From Bacteroidia bacterium (GTDB taxonomy: Bacteria; Bacteroidota; Bacteroidia; Cytophagales; Cyclobacteriaceae): a stretch of DNA of 13,191 bases. The position numbers were made by a program, and so were the translations under genes. Under the pieces are notes generated by a model. That model saw nothing but the letters and a program-made list of their open reading frames with translations. It was not told where the DNA came from and made no database searches. The stretch covers positions 1 through 13,191 of the forward strand of contig JAENVX010000081.1 of assembly GCA_016650355.1 (NCBI GenBank). The letters run 5' to 3'. Position 1 is the stretch's first letter. Every line of letters starts with the position of its first letter. This document shows positions 1 through 6,703 of the stretch, in pieces.

Positions 1-1239
1 CTGAGGATTGCGCAAGTGTTGTGACCAGCTCATTTCACTGACGTGAATAAGTCCTTCCACTCCAGGTTGCAATTCAAGGAACGCTCCGTAATCGGCAACA
101 TTGACAATTTTGCCTTTCACTTTAGAACCAATTTGAATTTCAACAGGTAAAGAATCCCAAGGATGGGGAGTAAGTTGTTTCATACCCAGCGAGATCCTCT
201 TTTTATCGCCATCAAAATCAAGTACTACCACTTTAACCGGTTGGTCAAGTTTGAGCACTTCTTCCGGATGATTGATACGTCCCCAGCTGATATCGGTAAT
301 GTGTAACAATCCATCTACACCACCCAAGTCGATGAATACACCGAAGTTGGTCATGTTCTTGATTACACCTTCCAATACCTGGCCTTTTTCAAGGTTAGTT
401 AAGATGACTGCTTTTTGTTGTTCAAGATCTTTTTCAATCAACACTTTATGAGATACTACAACGTTGTCGTTGGTGTAATTGATCTTCACCACCTTCACCT
501 CGATTGATTTATTTACATAAATATCAAAGTCGCGGATTGGCTTCACATCAATTTGAGATCCCGGTAAGAAAGCTTCGATGCCAAAAACATCTACAATCAA
601 ACCTCCTTTGGTTCTACGCTTCACAAAGCCTTCAATGATTTGATCCTTATCAAGGGCCGTCTGAACATATTCCCATCCTTTGAGGAGTTTCGCCTTTCTG
701 CGGGAAAGGATCAATTGACCCATTGCATTCTCGCGCTCTTCAATAAAAAGATCTACGATGTCACCGATTTTCAATTTCGGCATGTCTTTGAATTCAGCCA
801 ACGGCACAAGGCCATCTGACTTAAATCCTATATTCAAAATCACATCACGGTCGTTGATACCCACAACGGAACCTTGCACTACTTCGCTTTCATTTACAGT
901 TGAAACAGTTCCAGTGTATTTGTCCAACATTTCCTGGCGTTCACTATTCGTGTAGCCTTCGCCAAATCCTTTGCGATCAATTGTTTCCCAATTGAAATCG
1001 TCAAGAGAGGCATTTGAACTCGTAGCAGCTATGCGGGCGGTGACATCATGAATCATCCGGCTGATGCCTTCTTCTTCCTCTGCCTTCTTAGCAGCTTTAA
1101 ATTCGGTTAGTTCGTCTTTCTCGAAGAGTTCTCCTGCTGCTGCGCCTTTAACAGTTTTCTTTACCGGTGCATCGTCTACCACTGGTTTTGTCGACTTAAC
1201 TTTCGATTCTTCGTTTCTTTCTCGTTGTACTTTTGCCAT
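1..1239 (-). CDS. rpsA: 30S ribosomal protein S1 (N-terminal part, cut by window edge)
   Basis: S1 binds mRNA on the small ribosomal subunit and helps to load it, which matters in a phylum that largely lacks Shine-Dalgarno signals. About 413 codons are visible from an ATG at 1239 (MAKVQRERNE), and the frame is open to base 1. After a charged N-terminal stretch of roughly 100 residues, rich in Lys and Glu, come repeated S1 (OB-fold) domains. The first covers about residues 107-180 and the second about 197-265. The third is about 284-352 (NMTNFGVFIDLGGVDGLLHI). The fourth starts near 370 (ADYGAFLELQPGVEGLIHVS) and is truncated. The repeated G-x-F-[VL]-x-[LV]-x-G-x-x-G-L-[VI]-H core is diagnostic. 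The missing part should hold the remaining S1 domains. The leader lacks a clear Shine-Dalgarno sequence and contains an inverted repeat at 1266-1290. Confidence 0.97.
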   Translation of the reverse strand, partial: MAKVQRERNEESKVKSTKPVVDDAPVKKTVKGAAAGELFEKDELTEFKAAKKAEEEEGISRMIHDVTARIAATSSNASLDDFNWETIDRKGFGEGYTNSERQEMLDKYTGTVSTVNESEVVQGSVVGINDRDVILNIGFKSDGLVPLAEFKDMPKLKIGDIVDLFIEERENAMGQLILSRRKAKLLKGWEYVQTALDKDQIIEGFVKRRTKGGLIVDVFGIEAFLPGSQIDVKPIRDFDIYVNKSIEVKVVKINYTNDNVVVSHKVLIEKDLEQQKAVILTNLEKGQVLEGVIKNMTNFGVFIDLGGVDGLLHITDISWGRINHPEEVLKLDQPVKVVVLDFDGDKKRISLGMKQLTPHPWDSLPVEIQIGSKVKGKIVNVADYGAFLELQPGVEGLIHVSEMSWSQHLRNPQ

Positions 1240-1265
1240 AATCTATGATCTACCCTGATTTTACA

Positions 1266-1290
1266 TGCAACAAACGGGTACTTTGTTGCA
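1266..1290 (-). promoter_or_regulatory. Inverted repeat in the rpsA leader/promoter region
   Basis: Perfect 9-bp arms TGCAACAAA and TTTGTTGCA flank a 7-base spacer. In the rpsA direction the structure ends 26 bases before the ATG. It could be an RNA hairpin in the 5' leader, for example for autogenous control by S1, which is known in Escherichia coli from a different leader. It could also be a protein-binding dyad near the promoter. No run of T follows it, so it is not an ordinary terminator. Its function is inferred only from position and symmetry. Confidence 0.4.
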
Positions 1291-1316
1291 AATTTGGTTT
1301 TAGGATCCCCTTTTTT

Positions 1317-1347
1317 AATAAAAAGAGCCCGTTCACCTGAACGGGCT
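1317..1347 (-). terminator. Intrinsic terminator after the tolC-like gene
   Basis: A perfect 9-bp GC-rich stem (AGCCCGTTC / GAACGGGCT, 1326-1334 and 1339-1347) with a 4-base loop is followed on the minus strand by a T-rich tract (1324 down to about 1317). It lies about 50 bases beyond the TolC-family stop codon at 1399. It should end the ABC ATPase-TolC transcript before rpsA, so rpsA must have its own promoter in 1240-1316. Confidence 0.85.
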
Positions 1348-1398
1348 GCAAATGTAAGCAGAATTCTTAAAATAGATGGAATTACTGCAGATTCGTAC

Positions 1399-2757
1399 TT
1401 AATTCAAATCTTCAGGCTTTAAGATACCCGTAGCGTAATCAAGCAATATCTTTTGAAATAGTAGCCGATATTCGGCTTGCGCCAAGTCAGTTTGGGCCTG
1501 AACTAAAATTCGGTTAGCCTGTATGTAATCGATCAAATTGGTAACACCTAGATTGTAACGCTCACTTTCAAGGCTAAACGCCATTTCCGCAGCAGTAAGT
1601 TGGGCAACCGATACAGTATAAGCTCTTTTAAAAAGGTTAAAATTCTCATACGCACGAACGACATCCGTTTTCACTTGAACTTCTGCATTTTTAGTTAGTG
1701 TCTGAGTATTCAAATAGTTTACCTTCTGTTGAACATAGCCTGTTCTATATTGAAAACTCTGGTTGCCACCAAGAATGGGAATGTTAAGTTGGAGACCATA
1801 GACTTTTCGCAAGTTGTCGGTTCTAAATTGATCTTCAATAGGCCTGACGTTTGGATCACCCTGGGCCCTATTGTATGCAGAATACAATGTACCAAAAGCA
1901 CTCAAACTTGGCATTAATCCACCCCGGCTTGCATTCATTGCATACTTTGCCGCTTCTTCACTTTTTTTCGCTCTCAAATAGTCACCTCGATTTTTTAGGG
2001 AAACTTCAAATAGTGTTTCTAAGTTAATTTGCTGAGCTCCAATCGTGTTCACATCCCAATCTGGTTTTGCAATATCAAATTGTTCAGTTGGATCCAACAA
2101 CAGTGTCTGGGTCAAAGATCCCTTGTCCGTAATCAATGCAATTTCAGCTTGCAACATTCTGATCTCGGCTGCCTTTGTTTGTGAGTCCTGCGTATATGCC
2201 TCCACCGGAGATCTGCTCCCTAATTCAACCTGAACACGTACTTGTTCTAACTGTTTTTTTAATACTTCAAAATTCTCTTGTGCAATCAGTAGTAACTCTG
2301 CATCAACAAGAACGGTGAGGTATTGAATAGATACTGTATTGATAACATCTTGTGCCGTGCGATTAATATAATAGGATTGGGCTTCCAATAAGCTTGCAGA
2401 TTGTTTTACTTGATTAAACTGACTCAAACCATTGAAAATATTGATGTTGGCGTTGACTGAACCTGAAAGTTGTTCAAATATTCCATTAACAACTTCACCG
2501 GTGTTCTGATTGAAAGTATTACCATTTACTTTGGTTGCACCACCATTAACTGAAAGTGTTGGCCCCATCCCTGCATAGCTGGCAGTACGCTGCATTTGAC
2601 TTAGCATCAAATTGTTTTTTTGCTGATTCAACAAGATGCTGTTCTTCATTGCAATAGCTATAGCATCTTGAAAAGTCAACACTTTCTTCTGCGCCCACGT
2701 GAGTTCAGATACGATAACAAAACATATCGTTATTATTATTGGAACCGTTCGTTTCAT
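1399..2757 (-). CDS. TolC-family outer membrane efflux protein
   Basis: An outer-membrane channel subunit of a tripartite exporter, carrying substrates from the periplasm out of the cell. It has 452 residues, which is normal for the outer membrane efflux protein (OEP) family. An N-terminal signal peptide (MKRTVPIIITICFVIVSELTWA, cleaved before QKK) is followed by the typical opening LTFQDAIAIAMKNS. Two alpha-helical repeats follow, with alternating beta segments (GSVNANINIFNG in the first half and LQLNIPILGG in the second). Long heptad-like helices near 130-220 and 370-440 should form the periplasmic barrel. The start lies 14 bases after the stop of the ABC ATPase gene, so the two are surely co-transcribed. 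No membrane-fusion protein or permease is adjacent, so the inner-membrane partner must be encoded elsewhere. The exact substrate cannot be read from the sequence. Confidence 0.93.
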   Translation of the reverse strand: MKRTVPIIITICFVIVSELTWAQKKVLTFQDAIAIAMKNSILLNQQKNNLMLSQMQRTASYAGMGPTLSVNGGATKVNGNTFNQNTGEVVNGIFEQLSGSVNANINIFNGLSQFNQVKQSASLLEAQSYYINRTAQDVINTVSIQYLTVLVDAELLLIAQENFEVLKKQLEQVRVQVELGSRSPVEAYTQDSQTKAAEIRMLQAEIALITDKGSLTQTLLLDPTEQFDIAKPDWDVNTIGAQQINLETLFEVSLKNRGDYLRAKKSEEAAKYAMNASRGGLMPSLSAFGTLYSAYNRAQGDPNVRPIEDQFRTDNLRKVYGLQLNIPILGGNQSFQYRTGYVQQKVNYLNTQTLTKNAEVQVKTDVVRAYENFNLFKRAYTVSVAQLTAAEMAFSLESERYNLGVTNLIDYIQANRILVQAQTDLAQAEYRLLFQKILLDYATGILKPEDLN

Positions 2758-2771
2758 AATTCCTTTCTATT

Positions 2772-3449
2772 CTATTTTACTATTTCATCAGCGCTAATAG
2801 CGCCATCTGACACTCTTACAATTCGCTTGCCCCGTCTGGCATTTTCTTCTGAGTGCGTCACTTGTATAATGGTTATCCCCTCTTCATTCAATTTTTGAAA
2901 AATATCCATTATCTGCTTCCCCTGATCAGAATGAAGATTACCCGTAGGCTCGTCTGCCAGTAAAAGCTTTGGTTGCCCCACAATGGCTCGTGCAATGCCC
3001 ACCAATTGTTGCTGTCCCCCGGAAAGTTGTTCGGGAAATAAATCTTTTTTGGCTACCATATTAAACCGGTCGAGCAACTCAGCCACCATACTTTTACGCT
3101 GGCTTCCATTTACACCCTTGTATAATAAGGGTGTCTCAATATTTTCGTACACGGTTAATTCATCAATGAGGTGATACGCTTGAAAGATAAAGCCAATGTA
3201 ATTCTTATGCATCTCCGATTTATGACGCTCTTTCATTTTGTGAACGGGTTCATCAAAAAAGTAATATTCGCCTGCCGATGGTTCATCCAGCATGCCTATG
3301 ATGTTCATCAACGAGGATTTGCCCGCACCGCTTGGGCCCATAATCGTTAAGAATTCACCTTGCTGGACCTCAAGGTCAACCCCCTTAATAATAAAAGTCC
3401 TTTGAAAACGAGAATCAATGTACTTATCTACATTTTGTAGTTTAATCAT
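2772..3449 (-). CDS. ABC exporter ATP-binding protein (MacB/LolD type)
   Basis: A cytoplasmic ATPase that should drive an FtsX/MacB-type permease. At 225 residues it is a stand-alone nucleotide-binding domain of usual length. Visible motifs are Walker A GPSGAGKSS (38-46), the Q-loop glutamine Q90 (IGFIFQAYHLI), the signature LSGGQQQ (142-148), Walker B LLLADEPTGNL (162-172) and the H-loop histidine H199 (VTHS). The family normally reads LSGGQQQRVAIARA; here it is LSGGQQQLVGIARA, so the Arg after the signature is Leu. The residues that contact ATP are intact, so the protein should be active. The ATG at 3449 has no Shine-Dalgarno. A sigma-54-like promoter lies about 35 bases upstream. It is the first gene of a two-gene operon with the TolC-family gene. 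Confidence 0.95.
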   Translation of the reverse strand: MIKLQNVDKYIDSRFQRTFIIKGVDLEVQQGEFLTIMGPSGAGKSSLMNIIGMLDEPSAGEYYFFDEPVHKMKERHKSEMHKNYIGFIFQAYHLIDELTVYENIETPLLYKGVNGSQRKSMVAELLDRFNMVAKKDLFPEQLSGGQQQLVGIARAIVGQPKLLLADEPTGNLHSDQGKQIMDIFQKLNEEGITIIQVTHSEENARRGKRIVRVSDGAISADEIVK

Positions 3450-3480
3450 GGTGGAAGGACTTTAGGCCTGCTTTCTCAAG

Positions 3481-3496
3481 GCTAATAATATGCCAA
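3481..3496 (-). promoter_or_regulatory. Candidate sigma-54 (-24/-12) promoter for the ABC-TolC operon
   Basis: On the minus strand the sequence reads TTGGCATATTATTAGC. It has the invariant sigma-54 layout of GG, ten bases, GC. The -24 part TTGGCA matches the consensus TTGGCAC except at its last base, and the -12 part is TAGC rather than TTGC. A start about 12 bases downstream would lie near 3470, giving a leader of about 20 bases before the ATG at 3449. No TAnnTTTG element is seen between 3450 and 3622, which strengthens the case. Confidence 0.5.
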
Positions 3497-3568
3497 CGAT
3501 GTTTACAAGGCTTAGACGTTAAAAAATCAATATAGTTGCATCGATGGCCGTCCGTAAATGCAAATAGG

Positions 3569-3584
3569 TGTCCGAAAGCGGATA
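3569..3584. promoter_or_regulatory. Palindrome resembling an NtrC-type enhancer site
   Basis: On the plus strand the arms TGTCCG and CGGATA flank a 4-base spacer, AAAG. This is a near-perfect dyad with one mismatch. The centre is about 105 bases upstream of the transcription start predicted from the sigma-54-like element at 3481-3496, a usual distance for an enhancer-binding response regulator. A further GTCCG half-site lies at 3550-3554. The function is inferred from symmetry and distance. Confidence 0.4.
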
Positions 3585-3622
3585 AAAATAAAAGCACTGC
3601 TGGACCTTAGCTCAATCAAACT

Positions 3623-4042
3623 TTAAAATACTATCGGATGCAGAATTACGTCTACTCTTCGGTTCATCATCATGCCCCGGAAACTTTCATTAGAGTAAAC
3701 CGGGTTTTCAAGGCCCCAGTCTTTTTTGTAGATAATCGTTTCAGGAATACTTTTTTGAAGTAGTAGTTCATGAACCGATTCCCCCCGCATCTGGGAGAGC
3801 CACTCATTGTATTGCTTACCACCTATTGGATCGGTATGGCTAATCAACTGAATCTGGTATTTCTCAGTGAGTTTTGGAATCGAATCCAGCCAATTAAATA
3901 GTTCTGCTATTTGAATGTCATCAATATAATAACTGCCACCACGAAAATAGATGCTTTTCCGCAACTCATCATCCTTCACTGCCTGGCAATATGCAGTGGC
4001 TGATATAAGTATGAGTACTATTGATAATGCAATGGCGCGCAT
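3623..4042 (-). CDS. Exported stand-alone OmpA-like (peptidoglycan-binding) domain protein
   Basis: A short exported protein of 139 residues that should bind peptidoglycan in the periplasm. The signal peptide (MRAIALSIVLILISATAYC) ends at about residue 20. The rest is a single OmpA C-terminal-like fold with no barrel or TPR part. The core motif HTDPIGGKQYNEWLSQMR puts D71 and R86 15 residues apart, the spacing of the Asp/Arg pair that holds diaminopimelate in characterised OmpA domains. The closing motif NRRVDV (127-132) is also typical. A cysteine at residue 19 sits near the end of the hydrophobic segment, but the surrounding AYC-Q is not a convincing lipobox. It lies on the same strand as the genes on both sides, but gaps of 150 and 173 bases suggest its own transcript. 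No clear promoter was found. Confidence 0.85.
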   Translation of the reverse strand: MRAIALSIVLILISATAYCQAVKDDELRKSIYFRGGSYYIDDIQIAELFNWLDSIPKLTEKYQIQLISHTDPIGGKQYNEWLSQMRGESVHELLLQKSIPETIIYKKDWGLENPVYSNESFRGMMMNRRVDVILHPIVF

Positions 4043-4193
4043 CCTACATAGCTCCTAATTAATGAATTTAACTTCTTTTGCTAAACGACCACACGGATTA
4101 GTTTGTTCCTCACCTTGGGAATAATTACAAATTATGTGCAAATACCAACCTTACGCAACCACTATTTTTCGTGGTATGACTGCAATCAATGGT

Positions 4194-4688
4194 TCAATTA
4201 AAATGTTTGCTTATTTCTTTAGGAACGTTGCAACCTTCTTTCTGTCTGGTATCGGCAAGATGAAAAATTTTCCAGCCGCCATCAGGGCCGTTAAACAAGT
4301 GAAAAGCGTCCACTCCGCAATGACTAAATTTTTTTCCAACATAAAAGGCATATGGTGCCCAGACCTGGGCCATATTTCCGTCAATTTCAATTTTCGCATC
4401 CCAAATTATTTCACTCCATTCATCTGGATGTGGGGTACCAATCGCCTTAAGAAATCCTTCTATTGTTGATTCATATCGTATGGCTGGCTTACCACTTTTG
4501 TCAATTGCTATGGTTGCCATAGTGACTGTACTTGCAAATACTTCATGCACCTTTGAACTATCACCTAATTTCATCCCATTGAAAAGTTTGTTAATAGGTT
4601 GCATCACTGCTGCCTTTTCAACTGCAGTCTGTCCAATAAGCGAAACTGAGATCGTCAATAATCCGGCAGTCATTAAAATAGTTAACAT
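4194..4688 (-). CDS. Exported NTF2-like (SnoaL/DUF4440-type) protein
   Basis: A 164-residue protein of the nuclear-transport-factor-2-like fold, a small cone-shaped scaffold used by many ligand-binding proteins and some enzymes. The first 20 residues (MLTILMTAGLLTISVSLIGQ) look like a signal peptide. The body shows the usual order: an N-terminal helix (VMQPINKLFNGMKLGDSSKVHEVFA), then strands with DAKIEIDGNMAQVWAPYAFYVG, ending HLFNGPDGGWKIFHLADTRQ. The segment W-x-P-Y-x-F-Y-V-G-x-K-F-S-H-C-G-V-D-x-F is common in Bacteroidota members annotated as nuclear transport factor 2 family. No catalytic residues can be assigned, so no reaction is claimed. It is divergent from the TPR gene at 4820, with 131 bases between the two starts. 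Confidence 0.8.
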   Translation of the reverse strand: MLTILMTAGLLTISVSLIGQTAVEKAAVMQPINKLFNGMKLGDSSKVHEVFASTVTMATIAIDKSGKPAIRYESTIEGFLKAIGTPHPDEWSEIIWDAKIEIDGNMAQVWAPYAFYVGKKFSHCGVDAFHLFNGPDGGWKIFHLADTRQKEGCNVPKEISKHFN

Positions 4689-4794
4689 ATGAGTCTGATT
4701 AATACCCTATAAAAATCATGAATTAGATGCAACTATTACAACAATTTACGAGAAAGGTAAAAATGTAAATTTCAAGATTTCCCTTTAAAATCTT

Positions 4795-4802
4795 TACTTT
4801 TG
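4795..4802 (+). promoter_or_regulatory. -7 promoter element (TACTTTTG) of the TPR-HD operon
   Basis: A perfect match to the Bacteroidota -7 consensus TAnnTTTG lies 17 bases before the ATG at 4820, which implies a very short leader. An imperfect -33 partner (TTTC at 4770-4773) lies at about the right distance. Confidence 0.55.
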
Positions 4803-4819
4803 GGTTCAATAAACACTCT

Positions 4820-5962
4820 ATGAGAAGGTTAATACTTTTGGTCATTGCGTTCTTCATTATTGGTCAAGTTCTTTATGCTCAGTCGCAGGATAGCCTCGAG
4901 GCCGTATTACCAACAGCAAAAGGGGAATTAAAAGTAAAAACCTTAAATGAGCTGTTCCGAGTACATTTCAATTCAGACCCGGTAAAGGCTATTGGTTATA
5001 CACGTGAAGCGCTTTCACTTGCCACAGAAATTGACGACCGCAAAGGAATGGCTGCTTCATACAATAACCTTGGCGTTGCTTACAAAAGCCAGGGAGCGTT
5101 GGACAAGGCACTTGAATACTACCTGATCTCGTTGCGCATTTATGAAAATCTTAACAACAAAGAAGGCTTAGCCTATACTAGAAATAACATTGGCACGATC
5201 TATTCCTTAAAGAAAGACTATGGCCAGGCAATGAAATATTTTGAAGGGTCTCATAAGATATTTTTAGAAGTTGGCAATCAGGAAAGACTAATTGGATCAA
5301 TGAATAATCTGGGGAACCTACACAGTGATTTGCAGCTATATGAGCAAGCGTTAAAATATTATTCTCAGGCATTTCAGTTAAGCGAGAAGAGTGGTAAAAT
5401 TTATTCCGATCCATTAAATAACATTGGCAATCTTTATTTCCGTCAGGGGAACTATCAAAAAGCTGTGGAATTTTATGAAAGAGCATTCGAATTGTCCAAG
5501 AAAGAAAACAACAAAGTTTCCCAACTAAACATTCTAGCGAATCTAGGAGAGGTTTACGCCCGCGTTGGCAGAGGTAAAGAAGCACAACAATACCTGGATC
5601 AGGCAATAGCATTGAGTCAGGAACTGCAAGCGTTTGTTTATGAGCCACAAATTCTAAAGAGTATGGCTAGTAACTATGCCCGCCAAAATAAAATGAAGGA
5701 AGCTTATGATGTCATGCTTCGATATGATGCTTCACGCGAAAAGATATACGGAGAAGCGAGTAGCCGGAATATCGCACAGATGGAGATGGCATTGGATATC
5801 CACGAAAAGGAAAAAGAAGTAGAGGCCCTTAAAAAAGATGATGAAATAAAAACGTTACAGCTTCACAATACTCGCATGATCATTACTTCTATAGTGCTAA
5901 CAATTGTTATTATCCTTGCAGGATTTAATCTTTTTATGCAACGTAAAAAGCGCAGGGCATAG
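4820..5962 (+). CDS. TPR-repeat membrane protein lacking an output domain
   Basis: A 380-residue protein with an N-terminal signal or anchor sequence (about 1-20). About six tetratricopeptide repeats follow, spaced near 40 residues from 78 to 310 (for example AASYNNLGVAYKSQGALDKA and MNNLGNLHSDLQLYEQALKY). Next come a charged coiled-coil linker (about 315-350, EKEKEVEALKKDDEIKTL) and one membrane span (353-373). Only seven residues follow the span (QRKKRRA). In Bacteroidota this layout usually continues after the membrane span into a histidine kinase, LuxR-type DNA-binding or cyclase domain; here that part is absent. The reading frame is otherwise intact, so it is not an obvious pseudogene. 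The TPR part should be periplasmic and bind a protein or peptide partner. The next gene starts two bases after the stop, so translation is probably coupled. Confidence 0.88.
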   Translation: MRRLILLVIAFFIIGQVLYAQSQDSLEAVLPTAKGELKVKTLNELFRVHFNSDPVKAIGYTREALSLATEIDDRKGMAASYNNLGVAYKSQGALDKALEYYLISLRIYENLNNKEGLAYTRNNIGTIYSLKKDYGQAMKYFEGSHKIFLEVGNQERLIGSMNNLGNLHSDLQLYEQALKYYSQAFQLSEKSGKIYSDPLNNIGNLYFRQGNYQKAVEFYERAFELSKKENNKVSQLNILANLGEVYARVGRGKEAQQYLDQAIALSQELQAFVYEPQILKSMASNYARQNKMKEAYDVMLRYDASREKIYGEASSRNIAQMEMALDIHEKEKEVEALKKDDEIKTLQLHNTRMIITSIVLTIVIILAGFNLFMQRKKRRA

Positions 5963-5964
5963 GT

Positions 5965-6504
5965 ATGATCAGAGACGAAGCGCAAGCCTTGCTAACTTCT
6001 ATGACTAAAAATGCCAGTCTGCTGCGCCACATGCGCACAATTGAATTGGTAATGGAAGCTTATGCTGCCAAACTCAATGAAGACCAAAACGAGTGGGCAA
6101 TTACAGGCTTGCTACACGATGCTGACTACGAAGCTTTCCCCGAAAAACATCCTCAAGTAATAGTCGCTAAGCTCAGAGAGATGGGTGAGGGAAAAATAGC
6201 GCATGCAATTTCTGCTCATTATACCAAGTGGAATGTTCCTTACGAGACGAAGCTGGACAAAGTATTGCTTGCCTCTGACGAATTGACTGGTTTTATCGTG
6301 GCCTGCTGCCAGGTAAGACCGGATGGGATATCAACCTTGGAAACTAAATCCGTTGTCAAAAAACTCAAGGACAAAAGTTTTGCAGCAAAAGTAGAGCGTG
6401 ACGAGGTTTACAAAGGAGTAGAGTTGTTAGGAATTGACTTAAACGAACATATTGGGTTTATTATCGCTGTCTTGAAAAAGAATCGATTAGAGTTGGGAAT
6501 CTAA
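5965..6504 (+). CDS. HD-domain phosphohydrolase-like protein
   Basis: A 179-residue cytoplasmic protein of the HD superfamily, most like the small predicted HD hydrolases of COG2316. The metal-binding residues are all visible: H22 (LLRHMRTIELVMEAYA), H51-D52 (GLLHDADYE), H85 (ISAHY) and D105 (ASDELTGF). H62 lies in an EKHPQV segment that is also typical. Such proteins hydrolyse phosphate esters, often of nucleotides, but the substrate cannot be read here. No signal peptide or membrane segment is seen. The ATG lies two bases after the stop of the TPR membrane protein, which points to a functional pair. The stop is followed by a promoter-like element for the next small gene. Confidence 0.9.
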   Translation: MIRDEAQALLTSMTKNASLLRHMRTIELVMEAYAAKLNEDQNEWAITGLLHDADYEAFPEKHPQVIVAKLREMGEGKIAHAISAHYTKWNVPYETKLDKVLLASDELTGFIVACCQVRPDGISTLETKSVVKKLKDKSFAAKVERDEVYKGVELLGIDLNEHIGFIIAVLKKNRLELGI

Positions 6505-6523
6505 AGCCAAGAAATTACATTTG
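6493..6523 (+). promoter_or_regulatory. Candidate Bacteroidota promoter for the 44-residue gene
   Basis: The -33 part TTG (6493-6495) and the -7 part TACATTTG (6516-6523, a perfect TAnnTTTG) are separated by 20 bases, close to the spacing of the Bacteroides consensus. It overlaps the end of the HD-domain gene. Transcription would start near 6530, leaving a short leader before the ATG at 6544. Confidence 0.5.
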
Positions 6524-6543
6524 TTACATTAAAAAATAACGCC

Positions 6544-6678
6544 ATGTTCGAACAAAATGTAGGAGACGGAGCTAATTTATTTGTGATTATCCTCGCTGTG
6601 ATTATCGGATTTGCTTCAGCCCTAGGCTATACAGATTTCCTGAGAACGAAGAAGGGAGAGGACAACGAACCTAAATAA
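6544..6678 (+). CDS. Small single-span membrane protein (44 residues)
   Basis: I do not recognise this protein. The frame reads MFEQNVGDGANLF, then a hydrophobic segment of about 18 residues (12-29, LFVIILAVIIGFASALGY), then TDFLRTKKGEDNEPK. That gives a short N-terminus, one membrane helix and a charged C-terminal tail that is probably cytoplasmic. Three observations support it as a real gene. A promoter-like element lies just upstream at 6493-6523. The reading frame has clean ends with normal codon use. A strong bidirectional terminator lies 26 bases after its stop. It may be transcribed with the TPR and HD genes as well. It resembles the small accessory subunits of membrane complexes in shape only. 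Confidence 0.6.
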   Translation: MFEQNVGDGANLFVIILAVIIGFASALGYTDFLRTKKGEDNEPK

Positions 6679-6703
6679 GAAGATTTTATATCAAACCTAA
6701 ACC

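Noticed and set aside
758..1258. Two short open frames on the plus strand within the S1 gene
   Set aside because: They lie antisense to well-conserved S1 domains and the charged N-terminus, and their protein sequences are low-complexity Ser/Thr-rich without any domain pattern.
4158..4175. Short inverted repeat ACCAC / GTGGT after the NTF2-like gene
   Set aside because: The stem is only five pairs with an eight-base loop and no T-run in the direction of the gene, so it is too weak to call a terminator.
4134..4469. 111-codon plus-strand frame
   Set aside because: It is antisense to the NTF2-like gene, which has a signal peptide and family motifs; this frame has neither.
5178..5648. 156-codon open frame on the minus strand
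   Set aside because: It is fully antisense to the TPR repeats; its periodic composition reflects the repeats of the real gene.
5940..5970. Possible frameshift joining the TPR and HD genes into one protein
   Set aside because: The HD protein has a complete N-terminal helix from its own ATG and the TPR protein ends cleanly after a basic tail; no slippery run is present at the junction.
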